DNA from: Streptomyces ureilyticus
Lineage (GTDB): Bacteria > Actinomycetota > Actinomycetes > Streptomycetales > Streptomycetaceae
NCBI RefSeq assembly: GCF_011045025.1
Contig: NZ_JAAKZX010000100.1
Location: 1 to 33,183, forward strand
DNA: 33,183 nucleotides
Reading direction: 5' to 3'
Notes under the pieces: generated by a model
Seen by the model: the letters and a program-made list of their open reading frames with translations, nothing else
What the model was told of the DNA's origin: nothing
Databases searched by the model: none
Shown: in pieces, positions 22,040-29,920 of the stretch
Numbering within the stretch: position 1 is the stretch's first letter
Layout of the letters: every line of letters begins with the position of its first letter
Translations under genes and position numbers: made by a program

Positions 22040-22110
22040 ACGCAAACAATCGCTATTTGCTGCTACCCACCGCTATTTTCTTGCAACATCAGCGGGATTA
22101 TGGCTATTCG
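22040..22110. promoter_or_regulatory. A+T-richer intergenic operator region, likely Lrp/AsnC binding
   Basis: This stretch between the divergent M20 and Lrp genes is clearly A+T-richer than its surroundings. GCTATT occurs in direct repeat at 22052, 22072 and 22103, spaced 20 and 31 bp (two and three helical turns). A dyad GCAAA...TTTGC (22042-22060) overlaps the first copy. Lrp proteins bind such phased A/T sites as multimers. The role is inferred from position and spacing. Confidence 0.5.
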
Positions 22111-22161
22111 TTGCGCCTTTCGCTGCACCCTCCGCACCTTACAGACGTCTGGAGTGAAGTC

Positions 22162-22599
22162 GTGGACACCATCGACGAAGCGATCATCCGCTGCGTGCTG
22201 CGCAACGCCCGCTCCACATATGCCCAGATCGGGACCGCAGCCGGGCTGTCCGCGCCCGCCGCCAAGCGGCGTCTCGACCGCCTGGTGGCCACGGGCGCGA
22301 TCCGCGGTTTCACCGCGCTCGTCGACCCCCAGGCGCTGGCCTGGCACACAGAGGCGTTCGTCGAGGTCTACTGCACCGGCAACCCCACTCCCGCCGAACT
22401 GCGCCAAGCCCTGGAAGACATTCCGGAGGTCGTCGAAGCCTGTACCGTCTCCGGCGCCGCCGACGCAGTCGTCCACATGCTCGCCAGAGACATCCCCCAC
22501 TTGGAGCAGGCCATCCAACGGGTGCGCGCCACCGCCCCCGTCGATCGGACGGAGAGCGTCATCGTGCTCTCCCGGCTCCTCAATCGGCCTCGGCTGTGA
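22162..22599 (+). CDS. Lrp/AsnC-family transcriptional regulator
   Basis: This is a 145-residue protein. Residues 1-60 form the AsnC-type helix-turn-helix (DTIDEAIIRCVLRNARS, then YAQIGTAAGLSAPAAKRRLD, then RLVATGAIRGF). Residues about 65-145 form the RAM ligand-binding domain (AFVEVYCTG, EVVEACTVSGAADAVVHMLA, SVIVLSRLL). These proteins sense amino acids or related metabolites and usually control the divergent gene, here the M20 deacylase, as well as themselves. The GTG at 22162 is chosen since GGAG (22151-22154) lies 7 nt upstream and the family starts with the D-x-[IL]-D motif at that point. The ligand may be the product of the M20 enzyme. Confidence 0.88.
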   Translation: MDTIDEAIIRCVLRNARSTYAQIGTAAGLSAPAAKRRLDRLVATGAIRGFTALVDPQALAWHTEAFVEVYCTGNPTPAELRQALEDIPEVVEACTVSGAADAVVHMLARDIPHLEQAIQRVRATAPVDRTESVIVLSRLLNRPRL

Positions 22600-22619
22600 T
22601 CGACAACCCGAGGACGCCG

Positions 22620-23188
22620 TGAGCGTCGAAATTCGTGCCATCCGCCCGGCACGGTGGGTCTCTGGCTCCTGCCCGTGACCGCAGCGCCTGGGCATGGGCG
22701 AGACCTCCGGGATGACCTGTCGGAGGACGAGGTCGCCGAGCTGCGGTGGCACCTCGGCCTAGGTCCGCAGCCTGAACGGCTTTCTGTCGTCACCGAGTTC
22801 CCCACGGTCATGTTTGATGACGACGGAGACCCGCTGCTGGACGACGAGGGCGAGATCAAGGTGGACAACGTCCCATACCCGCTGCTCGCCCAACAGGGAC
22901 CGGCCTGGAAGATTGGTGGGGCAGTGGTCTCGCAGCTGGTCCGGCGGGGGGAACGGCGTCTCGGGTGGGCACTGACGACCCGCCAGGAGCTGCACCCCGA
23001 CGACTTCGAGCTCGGCTACGTCGACAAGCTGCTCGACTGGCTCGCGGCCCACGCCGACTACGTCTACGTCGGTGTCGACGGCTCGCTCCGAAGCCCGCAT
23101 CGTCCTCGACTCGCTCAACACGACCGACCAGAAGGCCCTCGCCCGCATCGCACAAAAACTCCGCATCGTCCCCGACGACTTCGGCTGA
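22620..23188 (+). pseudogene. Decayed or chimeric hypothetical gene
   Basis: Protein-like sequence runs through three frames. GTGAGCGTCGAAATTCG (22620) encodes SVEIRAIRP. Just after that, frame +1 begins at GTG 22654 with GLWLLPVTAAPGHG and continues to about 23095 (DLSEDEVAELRWHLGLGPQP, LGYVDKLLDWLAAHADY, VYVGVDGSLRS) with coding-like composition. Beyond this point that frame turns into Arg/Pro/His-rich sequence. Another frame reads sensibly instead (SEARIVLDSLNTTDQKALAR to VPDDFG-stop at 23188). I interpret this as one or two broken genes. An intact 207-residue protein ending at 23277 is the alternative. The family is not recognised; the last part is faintly like the tail of a MarR-type regulator. 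Confidence 0.4.
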
Positions 23189-23285
23189 CAGCCGTCCCAC
23201 GCGACGACCCGAGACGAGCAGGCGCCGAGGCTGCATCTCGGGCGCATGAGCGAGATCCCGCTGGAGCCTCGGATTGAGTAGCGGG

Positions 23286-23681
23286 TCAATCCTCCAGATC
23301 TACCCGCACCGTCAGCAGATCTGTCCCCACCAGCCGGACCGCCGTGCTGTTCGCGCGGGGCAGCCCGCGCAGGCGGGCGATCGAGTCGTCGTCGGGGAGC
23401 AGGTGGGCCGTTCCGGTGTGCCAGCGTCCTCTGATGCGTACCCGCACTCTTGGGTTCGCCCGGATGTTGCGTACGTACTGGGACTTCTCGCCGTACTCGG
23501 AGACCAGCCAGAACGCGTTGCCGATACGGCGGCCGCCCAGCGGAGTGCGGCGGGGGAGACCGGACGTGCGGCCGGTGGTCTCCAGGAGAGTGTGGAACGG
23601 TAGGCGGCGCGTGATCGGGTTGGCGATGCGGCGTTGGAGCGTCGTGACGGCTCTGTACTTGAGGTCGTGGTAACGCGACAT
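23286..23681 (-). CDS. Ddn-family (deazaflavin F420-dependent) nitroreductase-like protein
   Basis: This is a 131-residue protein with the split beta-barrel of the DUF385/Ddn family. The characteristic stretches are LETTGRTSGLPRRTPLGGRR (G-R-x-S-G-x-x-R-x-x-P), AFWLVSEYGEKSQYVRNIR and ANPRVRVRIRGRW. Mycobacterial Ddn uses reduced F420 to act on quinones and nitroimidazoles; some relatives only bind lipids. The ATG at 23681 is used because the family starts near RYHDLKYR and GGGAG lies 10 nt upstream. A longer start at 23846 would add a basic unrelated leader. It is probably independent of the upstream exported protein gene (249 bp gap). It joins the F420-related genes in this part of the window. 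Confidence 0.82.
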   Translation of the reverse strand: MSRYHDLKYRAVTTLQRRIANPITRRLPFHTLLETTGRTSGLPRRTPLGGRRIGNAFWLVSEYGEKSQYVRNIRANPRVRVRIRGRWHTGTAHLLPDDDSIARLRGLPRANSTAVRLVGTDLLTVRVDLED

Positions 23682-23930
23682 CGGCTTTGTGCTCCCTTGG
23701 GATACGGCTGGGATACGGCGGCAGCGGCCGTTGCGTCGTGCCCGGCTCGCCCCATCCTTGCCAACGCGCGGTACCGCCGCATCCGTTCCGTGAGCACTTC
23801 GCCCCGCAGTGTTCACGTCTTGCTCATTTGGGCGCCTGAAGGACACATTTGCCCTCGCTGTTCACTGTTTTCGGGGGGAATGGGTCGTGGGCCCGCGCTG
23901 CGTGTACGTCCGCCCCCGCCCAGCGACCCG

Positions 23931-25442
23931 CTACCGCCCCAAGAAGATTGGGTTCGTGAACGCCGCCAGTGCCCCTGGCAGCGGTGCCACCGCCGCCTCG
24001 TGGCGCAGTTCCGCCCGTACGTACGCCGCGTACTGGGCCGTCGTACGCCACTCCACCGTGCCGGAGCCCGAGACCGGGAGGACGGGGCTGGTGTGCAGGA
24101 CGCCCTGGTCCGTGACGAAGCGGGCCGTGCAGCGGGGGGCGCCGGTGACTTCCAGGCGGATTGTGACCGGGTCGTCGCGGTCCACCTTCAAACGGCCGCC
24201 AATGCCCGCGTGTTCGCCCTTGGGTCCCGAGGCGGTGAAGGACAACGACACCGACTTGGACTCGGCGACGTAGGAGCGGCCTGCCTTCAGGCCCTCCTGG
24301 ATCGCCTCGCGGGTCAGGTCGTCGGCGAGGACGACCGTCTGCGGGGTGCCTACGGGGTCCGGCGGGCGGTGGGCGTCGCTGTTGCCCATCGCCGGGATCC
24401 AGCCGCGGCCCTCGCGGACCGACGCGACCAGCATGCCGTCCCAGTCGGCCAGGGAGACCTCGTCGTCGGGGCCGTACGGGCCGTTCCACACCTCGACCAC
24501 GTCCGCCTCGCCGAAGCCGAACTTCCAGTTGCAGCCGATGCAGGTGGCGTGCGGGTGGGCGGGGACGACCAGGCCACCAGAGCGGCGGATCTCGCGGGCG
24601 TACTTGCCGAAACGGTTGTCGCGGGCGCGGTAGCGCCAGTCGATGAACGTGCCGGGGTCTGTGCCGAGGGCGACGACGTGGCCGTTCCTCGTCGTCACCT
24701 CCTCGCCCAGCAGGACCAGCAGGTCGTCGCCCGCTACGTCGGCCCAATGGGCGTGCGCGGCATGGGTGTTGTGCTCGGAGGTGTTGATGAAGTCCAGGCC
24801 GGCCTCGCGGGCGAGGGCCGCGATTTCCGCGGGGGTGCGGCGGCCGTCGGAGTACCAGGAGTGCAGGTGGCAGTCGCCGCGGTACCAGGCGCGGCCGCGG
24901 CCCTTGGCGCGTGTGGGCGGGTACTTCGGCTTCACGGTGGCGCCGGGTTCGCCGTAGGTGAGCGTGATGGTGATCTCGTACGGGAGTCCCTGCGGGGCCA
25001 CGGTGTAGGGGCCGAGCGCGATGTACCAGGTGCCCTCGCGGACCGGGCCGGGGATGTAGCCGGGCGTGGCGTCGTCGGCGCGGATGAAGAACTCCGTGCG
25101 CGCCCCGCCCGACCAGCCGCGGAAGCCCTTGCCGCCCAGTTCCGTACCACGCTGGTCGAAGATGCCGATGTCGAGCGCGTTGCCCGCGGTGCCGGCCGGG
25201 ACGGAGGGCTTCTCGTACGTGTACGAGACCTTGATCTCCCGTACGCCGTCCGGGACTTCGACCGGCAGGTACACGAAGTCGGGGGAGCCGGTGGGCAGTG
25301 TGCCGCGCACCGTCTTCGTCTCGTGGTCCGCTGCGGCGTCGGCGGCCTCGCTCGGGAAACTCACGCTTCCCAACGTAAGCGCGGCGGCGGCTCCCGTCAC
25401 GAACAGGGCGCGTCTGCCGATTCCGTGGTCGTCCTCGCACAT
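23931..25442 (-). CDS. Tat-exported CehA/McbA-type PHP-domain metallohydrolase
   Basis: This is a protein of 503 residues. A twin-arginine-like signal (GRRALFVTGAAAALTLGSV, cleavage near SEA/ADA) is followed by a beta-sandwich part (about residues 40-170). The PHP-type metal domain comes next: DCHLHSWYSDG (His-x-His and Asp), ISEHNTH-type NTSEHNTHAAH, GEEVTTRNGHVVALG, VPAHPHATC and GNSDAHRPPD. All metal ligands expected for this class are visible. CehA/McbA relatives hydrolyse carbaryl-type esters, and others are phosphoesterases; the physiological substrate is unknown. The ATG at 25442 has GGGAG 7 nt upstream. The N-terminal domain with the WYIALGPYTV-like strand may bind a partner or polymer outside the cell. 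Confidence 0.85.
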   Translation of the reverse strand: MCEDDHGIGRRALFVTGAAAALTLGSVSFPSEAADAAADHETKTVRGTLPTGSPDFVYLPVEVPDGVREIKVSYTYEKPSVPAGTAGNALDIGIFDQRGTELGGKGFRGWSGGARTEFFIRADDATPGYIPGPVREGTWYIALGPYTVAPQGLPYEITITLTYGEPGATVKPKYPPTRAKGRGRAWYRGDCHLHSWYSDGRRTPAEIAALAREAGLDFINTSEHNTHAAHAHWADVAGDDLLVLLGEEVTTRNGHVVALGTDPGTFIDWRYRARDNRFGKYAREIRRSGGLVVPAHPHATCIGCNWKFGFGEADVVEVWNGPYGPDDEVSLADWDGMLVASVREGRGWIPAMGNSDAHRPPDPVGTPQTVVLADDLTREAIQEGLKAGRSYVAESKSVSLSFTASGPKGEHAGIGGRLKVDRDDPVTIRLEVTGAPRCTARFVTDQGVLHTSPVLPVSGSGTVEWRTTAQYAAYVRAELRHEAAVAPLPGALAAFTNPIFLGR

Positions 25443-25670
25443 GCTGCTGCTCCCAGGGTGTGGGGTCTGGCAGGGGATGGCACGTACCAGCTTCGTATTC
25501 AGCCGTGAACTCCCGTGCAAGGGAAGGGAATCGGCAGCTTTCATCGGTGCTTCCAGGGGGCGCCCTGCCATCACTCCCGATGCCTTCCGAGGCGCTTTAC
25601 GAGGCACGCGCCGAAGGACGTCCGACCGGTCGGTATGGACTCCGGACGTCAGTCAGGCTAGGAAGGGGGC

Positions 25671-26516
25671 ATGCGGATCTCCACGACGATCTTCCTCACC
25701 GACGAGACGATCAGCCCGACCCTGCTCGCCCGCGAGCTGGAGCAGCGCGGTTTCGCCGGGCTCTACCTCCCCGAGCACACGCACATCCCGGTCGAGCGGA
25801 CGACGCCGTACCCGGCGGGCGGCGAGCTGCCGCCCGAGTACGGCCGGACCCTCGACCCCTTCGTCGCCCTCGGGCAGGCGGCGGCGGTCACCACAGGGCT
25901 CGGTCTCGGTACCGGCATCACCCTCGTCGCCCAGCACGACCCCATCGATCTCGCCAAGCAGATCGCGACGCTCGACCACCTCTCCGGCGGCCGTTTCACG
26001 CTCGGCATCGGCTTCGGCTGGAACGTGGAGGAAGCCGCCGACCACGGCGTCGACTGGCGTACGCGGCGGGAGCTGGGCCGGGACCGGATGGCGCTGATGC
26101 GGGCGCTGTGGGCGGCCGAACCCACCGCGTACGAGGGCGACTTCGGGTCCGTACGCGCCAGCTACGCCTACCCCAAACCCGTACAGAAGCCGCGTGGTCC
26201 GGTCGTCGGGCCGCGCACGCTGGTCGGGGGAGCGGCCGGGCCGAAGCTCTTCTCCCACATCAGCGAGTACGCGGACGGCTGGCTGCCGATCGGTGGCCGC
26301 GGGCTGACCGAGTCGATGCCGGTCCTGCGGTCCGCCTGGACCGAGGCGGGCCGCGACCCGGAGGCGCTCCAGGTCGTGCCGTACGCCGTGCTGCCCACCC
26401 CCGGCAAGCTCGCGCACTACGCGGACCTCGGCATCGAGGAGGTCGTACTGCAACTGCCGCCCGCCGGGGAGACGGAGGTACTGCGCGTGCTGGACGACTA
26501 CGCGAAGTACGTGTAG
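25671..26516 (+). CDS. LLM-class F420-dependent oxidoreductase
   Basis: This 281-residue member of the F420-dependent luciferase-like family begins MRISTTIFLTDETISPTLLA and has GFAGLYLPEHTHIP, a hallmark of one actinobacterial F420 subfamily. It continues with GLGLGTGITLVAQHDPIDLA, KQIATLDHLSGGRFTLGIGF and the closing GIEEVVLQLPP. Hydride transfer to or from F420 is expected; the substrate is unknown. AGGA lies 7 nt before the ATG, followed by a G-run. A CTGACGTCC half-site-like sequence lies just upstream (complement of about 25644-25652), but not the full palindrome seen elsewhere. It precedes FO synthase by 77 bp, separated by a hairpin, so the two are neighbours rather than an operon. Confidence 0.85.
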   Translation: MRISTTIFLTDETISPTLLARELEQRGFAGLYLPEHTHIPVERTTPYPAGGELPPEYGRTLDPFVALGQAAAVTTGLGLGTGITLVAQHDPIDLAKQIATLDHLSGGRFTLGIGFGWNVEEAADHGVDWRTRRELGRDRMALMRALWAAEPTAYEGDFGSVRASYAYPKPVQKPRGPVVGPRTLVGGAAGPKLFSHISEYADGWLPIGGRGLTESMPVLRSAWTEAGRDPEALQVVPYAVLPTPGKLAHYADLGIEEVVLQLPPAGETEVLRVLDDYAKYV

Positions 26517-26523
26517 CGCGCCA

Positions 26524-26559
26524 TGGGGCCGGGCCGCGTTACTTGTGACACGGCCCCCA
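26524..26559 (+). terminator. Hairpin between the F420 oxidoreductase gene and fbiC
   Basis: GGGCCG (26531-26536) pairs with CGGCCC (26551-26556). The outer TGGGGCC can extend the stem with the flanking CCCCA (one bulge). It starts 8 nt after the stop codon and precedes the fbiC promoter. Confidence 0.55.
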
Positions 26560-26581
26560 GAGTGCCTGATCAATGCGACCG

Positions 26582-26587
26582 TATGCT
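26582..26587 (+). promoter_or_regulatory. -10 box TATGCT for a probable leaderless fbiC mRNA
   Basis: TATGCT ends 6 nt before the ATG at 26594, a spacing that puts transcription start at the ATG itself. GAAGG directly touching the ATG is too close for a normal ribosome-binding site. No clear -35 box is seen 16-19 nt upstream. Confidence 0.5.
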
Positions 26588-26593
26588 CGAAGG

Positions 26594-29179
26594 ATGACGA
26601 CTTCCGCGAGTTCCGGAACCGGGCCCACCGCGAACGCCATGCGGAGGGCCCTCAAACGTGCCCGCGACGGCGTCGCGCTCGATGTCACCGAGGCGGCCGT
26701 GCTGCTGCAGGCACGCGGCGAGGACCTGGACGACCTGGTGACGTCCGCCGGGCGGGTGCGGGACGCGGGCCTGGAGGCCGCGGGACGGGCCGGCGTCATC
26801 ACGTACTCGAAGAGCGTGTTCATTCCGCTCACCCGGTTGTGCCGGGACAAGTGCCACTACTGCACCTTCGTCACCGTTCCCGGCAAGCTGCGCCGGGCCG
26901 GGCACGGGATGTTCATGTCGCCGGACGAGGTGCTCGACATCGCGCGGCGCGGGGCCGAACTCGGCTGCAAGGAAGCCCTGATCACCCTCGGCGACAAGCC
27001 CGAGGAGCGGTGGCCCGAGGCGCGCGAGTGGCTGGACGCGCACGGCTACGACGACACCATCGCGTACGTACGGGCCATCTCCATCCGCATCCTGGAGGAG
27101 ACGGGGCTGCTGCCGCACCTCAACCCCGGCGTCATGTCGTGGACCGACTTCCAGCGGCTCAAGCCCGTCGCGCCCAGCATGGGCATGATGCTGGAGACCA
27201 CCGCCACGCGGTTGTGGTCCGAGCCGGGCGGCCCGCACTACGGGTCGCCCGACAAGGAACCGGCGGTGCGGCTGCGGGTGCTGGAGGACGCGGGGCGGTC
27301 GTCGGTGCCGTTCACCAGCGGGCTGCTGATCGGGATCGGCGAGACGTACGAGGAACGCGCCGAGTCGCTGTTCGCGCTGCGCAAGATCTCGCGGGCGTAC
27401 CACGGCATCCAGGAGCTGATCATCCAGAACTTCCGTGCCAAGCCGGACACGGCGATGCGCGGGATGCCGGACGCCGAACTGGACGATCTCGTCGCCACGG
27501 TGGCCGTCGCACGGCACATCATGGGTCCTTCCGCCTGCCTCCAGGCGCCGCCCAATCTAGTGGACTCCGAGTACGGGCGGCTCATCGGCGCCGGTATCGA
27601 CGACTGGGGTGGTGTCTCACCGCTCACCATCGACCACGTCAATCCGGAGCGGCCCTGGCCGCAGATCGACGAACTCGCCGAGCAGTCCGGGCAGGCGGGC
27701 TTCGAGTTGCGTGAACGGCTGTGTGTGTACCCGGAGTTCGTACAGCGCGGCGAGCCCTGGCTGGACCCGCGGCTGCTGCCGCACGTACGGGCCCTGGCCG
27801 ACCCGGAGACCGGCCTCGCGAACCCCGACGCCCTCGTCGAGGGCCATCCCTGGCAGGAGCCGGACGAGGCGTTCACCGCGTCGGGCCGTACCGATCTGCA
27901 CCGCACCATCGACACCGAGGGGCGTACGGGCGACCGCCGGAACGACTTCGACGAGGTGTACGGCGACTGGGAGGCGCTGCGGGAGGCCGCGGCGCCCGGG
28001 ATGGTGCCCTCGCGGATCGACACGGACATACGGGCGGCCCTGGCCACGGCGGCCGACGACCCCACCCGGCTCACCGACGACGAGGCGCTGGCCCTGCTGC
28101 ACGCCGACGGGCCCGCCCTGGACGCGTTGTGCCGTATCGCGGACGACGTCCGCAAGTCGGCGGTCGGCGACGACGTCACGTACATCGTGACGAGGAACAT
28201 CAACTTCACCAACGTCTGCTACACCGGCTGCCGTTTCTGCGCCTTCGCCCAGCGCCGCACGGACGCCGACGCCTACACGTTGTCGATGGAGCAGGTCGCC
28301 GACCGTGCCCAACAGGCCTGGGATGTCGGGGCGGTTGAGGTCTGCATGCAGGGCGGGATCCACCCCGACCTGCCCGGGACCGCGTACTTCGACATCGCGC
28401 GGGCGGTGAAGGAACGCGTCCCCGGCATGCACGTCCACGCCTTCTCGCCGATGGAGGTCGTCAACGGCGCGACCCGCACCGGGATGTCGATCCGCGAATG
28501 GCTGGCCGCCGCCAAGGAGGCCGGCCTCGGCTCCATCCCCGGCACGGCCGCCGAGATCCTCGACGACGAGGTCCGCTGGATTCTCACCAAGGGCAAGCTG
28601 CCTACGGCGACCTGGATCGAGGTCGTCACGACCGCGCACGAGCTGGGCATCCGTTCCTCGTCCACGATGATGTACGGGCATGTGGACCAGCCCCGGCACT
28701 GGCTCGGCCACTTCCGGACGCTGGCGCGGATCCAGCAACAGACGGGCGGTTTCACGGAGTTCGTGACGCTGCCGTTCATCCACACCAACGCGCCCGTGTA
28801 TCTGGCGGGCATCGCGCGCCCTGGTCCGACCATGCGTGACAACCGCGCGGTGGTGGCGATGGCGAGGCTGCTGCTGCACCCCCACATCCCCAACATCCAG
28901 ACGAGTTGGGTGAAGCTGGGGACGGAGGGCGCGGCCGAGATGCTCCGCTCCGGGGCGAACGACCTCGGCGGCACGCTGATGGAGGAGACCATCTCCCGTA
29001 TGGCGGGCTCGTCTTACGGCTCGTACAAGTCGGTCAAGGACCTGATCGCGGTGGCGGATGCGGCGGGCCGTCCGGCGCGTCCGCGCACGACGCTGTACGG
29101 GGAGGTCCCGGAGGAACGACAGCGGGCGGCGTCGGCTTCGGACGGGCATCTGCCGGAGCTGCTGCCGGTGCTGGACTGA
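26594..29179 (+). CDS. fbiC: FO synthase (bifunctional CofG/CofH), F420 deazaflavin biosynthesis
   Basis: This 861-residue bifunctional radical-SAM enzyme makes 7,8-didemethyl-8-hydroxy-5-deazariboflavin (FO) from tyrosine and 5-amino-6-ribitylamino-uracil. It is the chromophore-forming step of coenzyme F420. The CofG half carries the cluster motif Cys83-x3-Cys87-x2-Cys90 (LCRDKCHYC). The CofH half carries Cys542-x3-Cys546-x2-Cys549 (VCYTGCRFC). The halves are joined around residues 390-490, and the length matches actinobacterial FbiC. The start at 26594 (MTTSAS...) is chosen over 26573 because family members begin there and a -10 box overlaps the upstream codons. An F420-type LLM gene precedes it and a Ddn-type gene lies 3 kb away. 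Other F420 genes (fbiA, fbiB, fbiD) are not in the window. Confidence 0.95.
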   Translation: MTTSASSGTGPTANAMRRALKRARDGVALDVTEAAVLLQARGEDLDDLVTSAGRVRDAGLEAAGRAGVITYSKSVFIPLTRLCRDKCHYCTFVTVPGKLRRAGHGMFMSPDEVLDIARRGAELGCKEALITLGDKPEERWPEAREWLDAHGYDDTIAYVRAISIRILEETGLLPHLNPGVMSWTDFQRLKPVAPSMGMMLETTATRLWSEPGGPHYGSPDKEPAVRLRVLEDAGRSSVPFTSGLLIGIGETYEERAESLFALRKISRAYHGIQELIIQNFRAKPDTAMRGMPDAELDDLVATVAVARHIMGPSACLQAPPNLVDSEYGRLIGAGIDDWGGVSPLTIDHVNPERPWPQIDELAEQSGQAGFELRERLCVYPEFVQRGEPWLDPRLLPHVRALADPETGLANPDALVEGHPWQEPDEAFTASGRTDLHRTIDTEGRTGDRRNDFDEVYGDWEALREAAAPGMVPSRIDTDIRAALATAADDPTRLTDDEALALLHADGPALDALCRIADDVRKSAVGDDVTYIVTRNINFTNVCYTGCRFCAFAQRRTDADAYTLSMEQVADRAQQAWDVGAVEVCMQGGIHPDLPGTAYFDIARAVKERVPGMHVHAFSPMEVVNGATRTGMSIREWLAAAKEAGLGSIPGTAAEILDDEVRWILTKGKLPTATWIEVVTTAHELGIRSSSTMMYGHVDQPRHWLGHFRTLARIQQQTGGFTEFVTLPFIHTNAPVYLAGIARPGPTMRDNRAVVAMARLLLHPHIPNIQTSWVKLGTEGAAEMLRSGANDLGGTLMEETISRMAGSSYGSYKSVKDLIAVADAAGRPARPRTTLYGEVPEERQRAASASDGHLPELLPVLD

Positions 29180-29215
29180 GCCAGGCCGCGGATGAGGGGG
29201 AGGAGGTACGTGCCG

Positions 29216-29776
29216 GTGACCACCCGACGACGGCTGCCCGCGCGAGGACGGCTGTCACCGTGGGCGTACGTCACCGCGCTGACCCTGGCCGCCGTCGTGG
29301 TGGTCGCGTTTCTGGCCGTACGCGCCGAACAGGCGGCCCAGCCCAAGCCGACGGCTTCCGCGAGCCCTTCGGCCTCGGCAAGCCCGTCCGCGCCGGTGGC
29401 GGTACCGGACGACTCGGGGACGGGGCGGCGCATCGTCTACTCCCTCAGCGAGCGGCGCGTGTGGCTCGTCGACTCCGGCGAGGAGGCCCGCCGTACGTTC
29501 ACGGTGTGGCCGGGATCGGTGAGCCCCCTGCCGGGCACCTACACGGTCACCTTCCGCAACGCCTCAGCGACCGGCTACGACGACGTCCCGATCGAAAACG
29601 TCGTCTACTTCACCACCCGCTCCGACGTCTCCATCGCCTTCTCCAACGCCGAGGACGGCTCGTCGCCGCCGCCCGCATCGGGAGTCAAGACGGGCGGAAT
29701 CCGCGTCCGCGCGGCCGACGGGGACGCCATCTGGGATTTCGGTTCGACGGGGACGACGGTTTCGGTGGTCGAGTAG
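29216..29776 (+). CDS. L,D-transpeptidase-like (YkuD-fold) exported pseudoenzyme
   Basis: This is a protein of about 186 residues. After a basic N-terminus comes one membrane helix or uncleaved signal (YVTALTLAAVVVVAFLAV) and a Ser/Ala/Pro linker. A YkuD-like domain (about residues 75-186) follows: RIVYSLSERRVWLVDSGEE, then TFTVWPGSVSPLPGTYTV, then VVYFTTRSDVSIAFSN, then VKTGGIRV and GTTVSVV. In active L,D-transpeptidases the last motifs are HG...SHGCIR. Here the Cys and His are replaced (KTGGIR), so cross-link formation is not expected. A protein-binding or sensory role at the cell wall is possible. GGAGG (29202-29206) fits the GTG at 29216 (9 nt) better than the GTG at 29210 or the ATG at 29192. 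It starts 36 bp after fbiC and may be transcribed with it. Confidence 0.75.
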   Translation: MTTRRRLPARGRLSPWAYVTALTLAAVVVVAFLAVRAEQAAQPKPTASASPSASASPSAPVAVPDDSGTGRRIVYSLSERRVWLVDSGEEARRTFTVWPGSVSPLPGTYTVTFRNASATGYDDVPIENVVYFTTRSDVSIAFSNAEDGSSPPPASGVKTGGIRVRAADGDAIWDFGSTGTTVSVVE

Positions 29777-29815
29777 TCGACCGGCGGCTGTCCCGTGGGG
29801 AAAGGGGAACGGGAG

Positions 29816-29849
29816 CGGCTCCGGCGGCGGGAAACCGTCGCCGGAGCCG
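29816..29849. terminator. Terminator hairpin between convergent genes
   Basis: A 15-bp stem (29816-29830 with 29835-29849, one mismatch or G-T pair) encloses a GAAA loop. It lies between the transpeptidase-like gene and the minus-strand GH43 gene and can serve both. Confidence 0.75.
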
Positions 29850-29920
29850 TTGACTCCGTCACCGGAGCGGTGGACTGGGCAGTGCCCTCTCGGTGGAGCG
29901 TTCACCGTGAGGCGGTGGGG

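Noticed and set aside
25644..25660. Possible fifth copy of the CTGACGNNNCGTCAG operator upstream of the LLM gene at 25671
   Set aside because: Only one arm (CTGACGTCC on the minus strand) is present; the other arm does not match.
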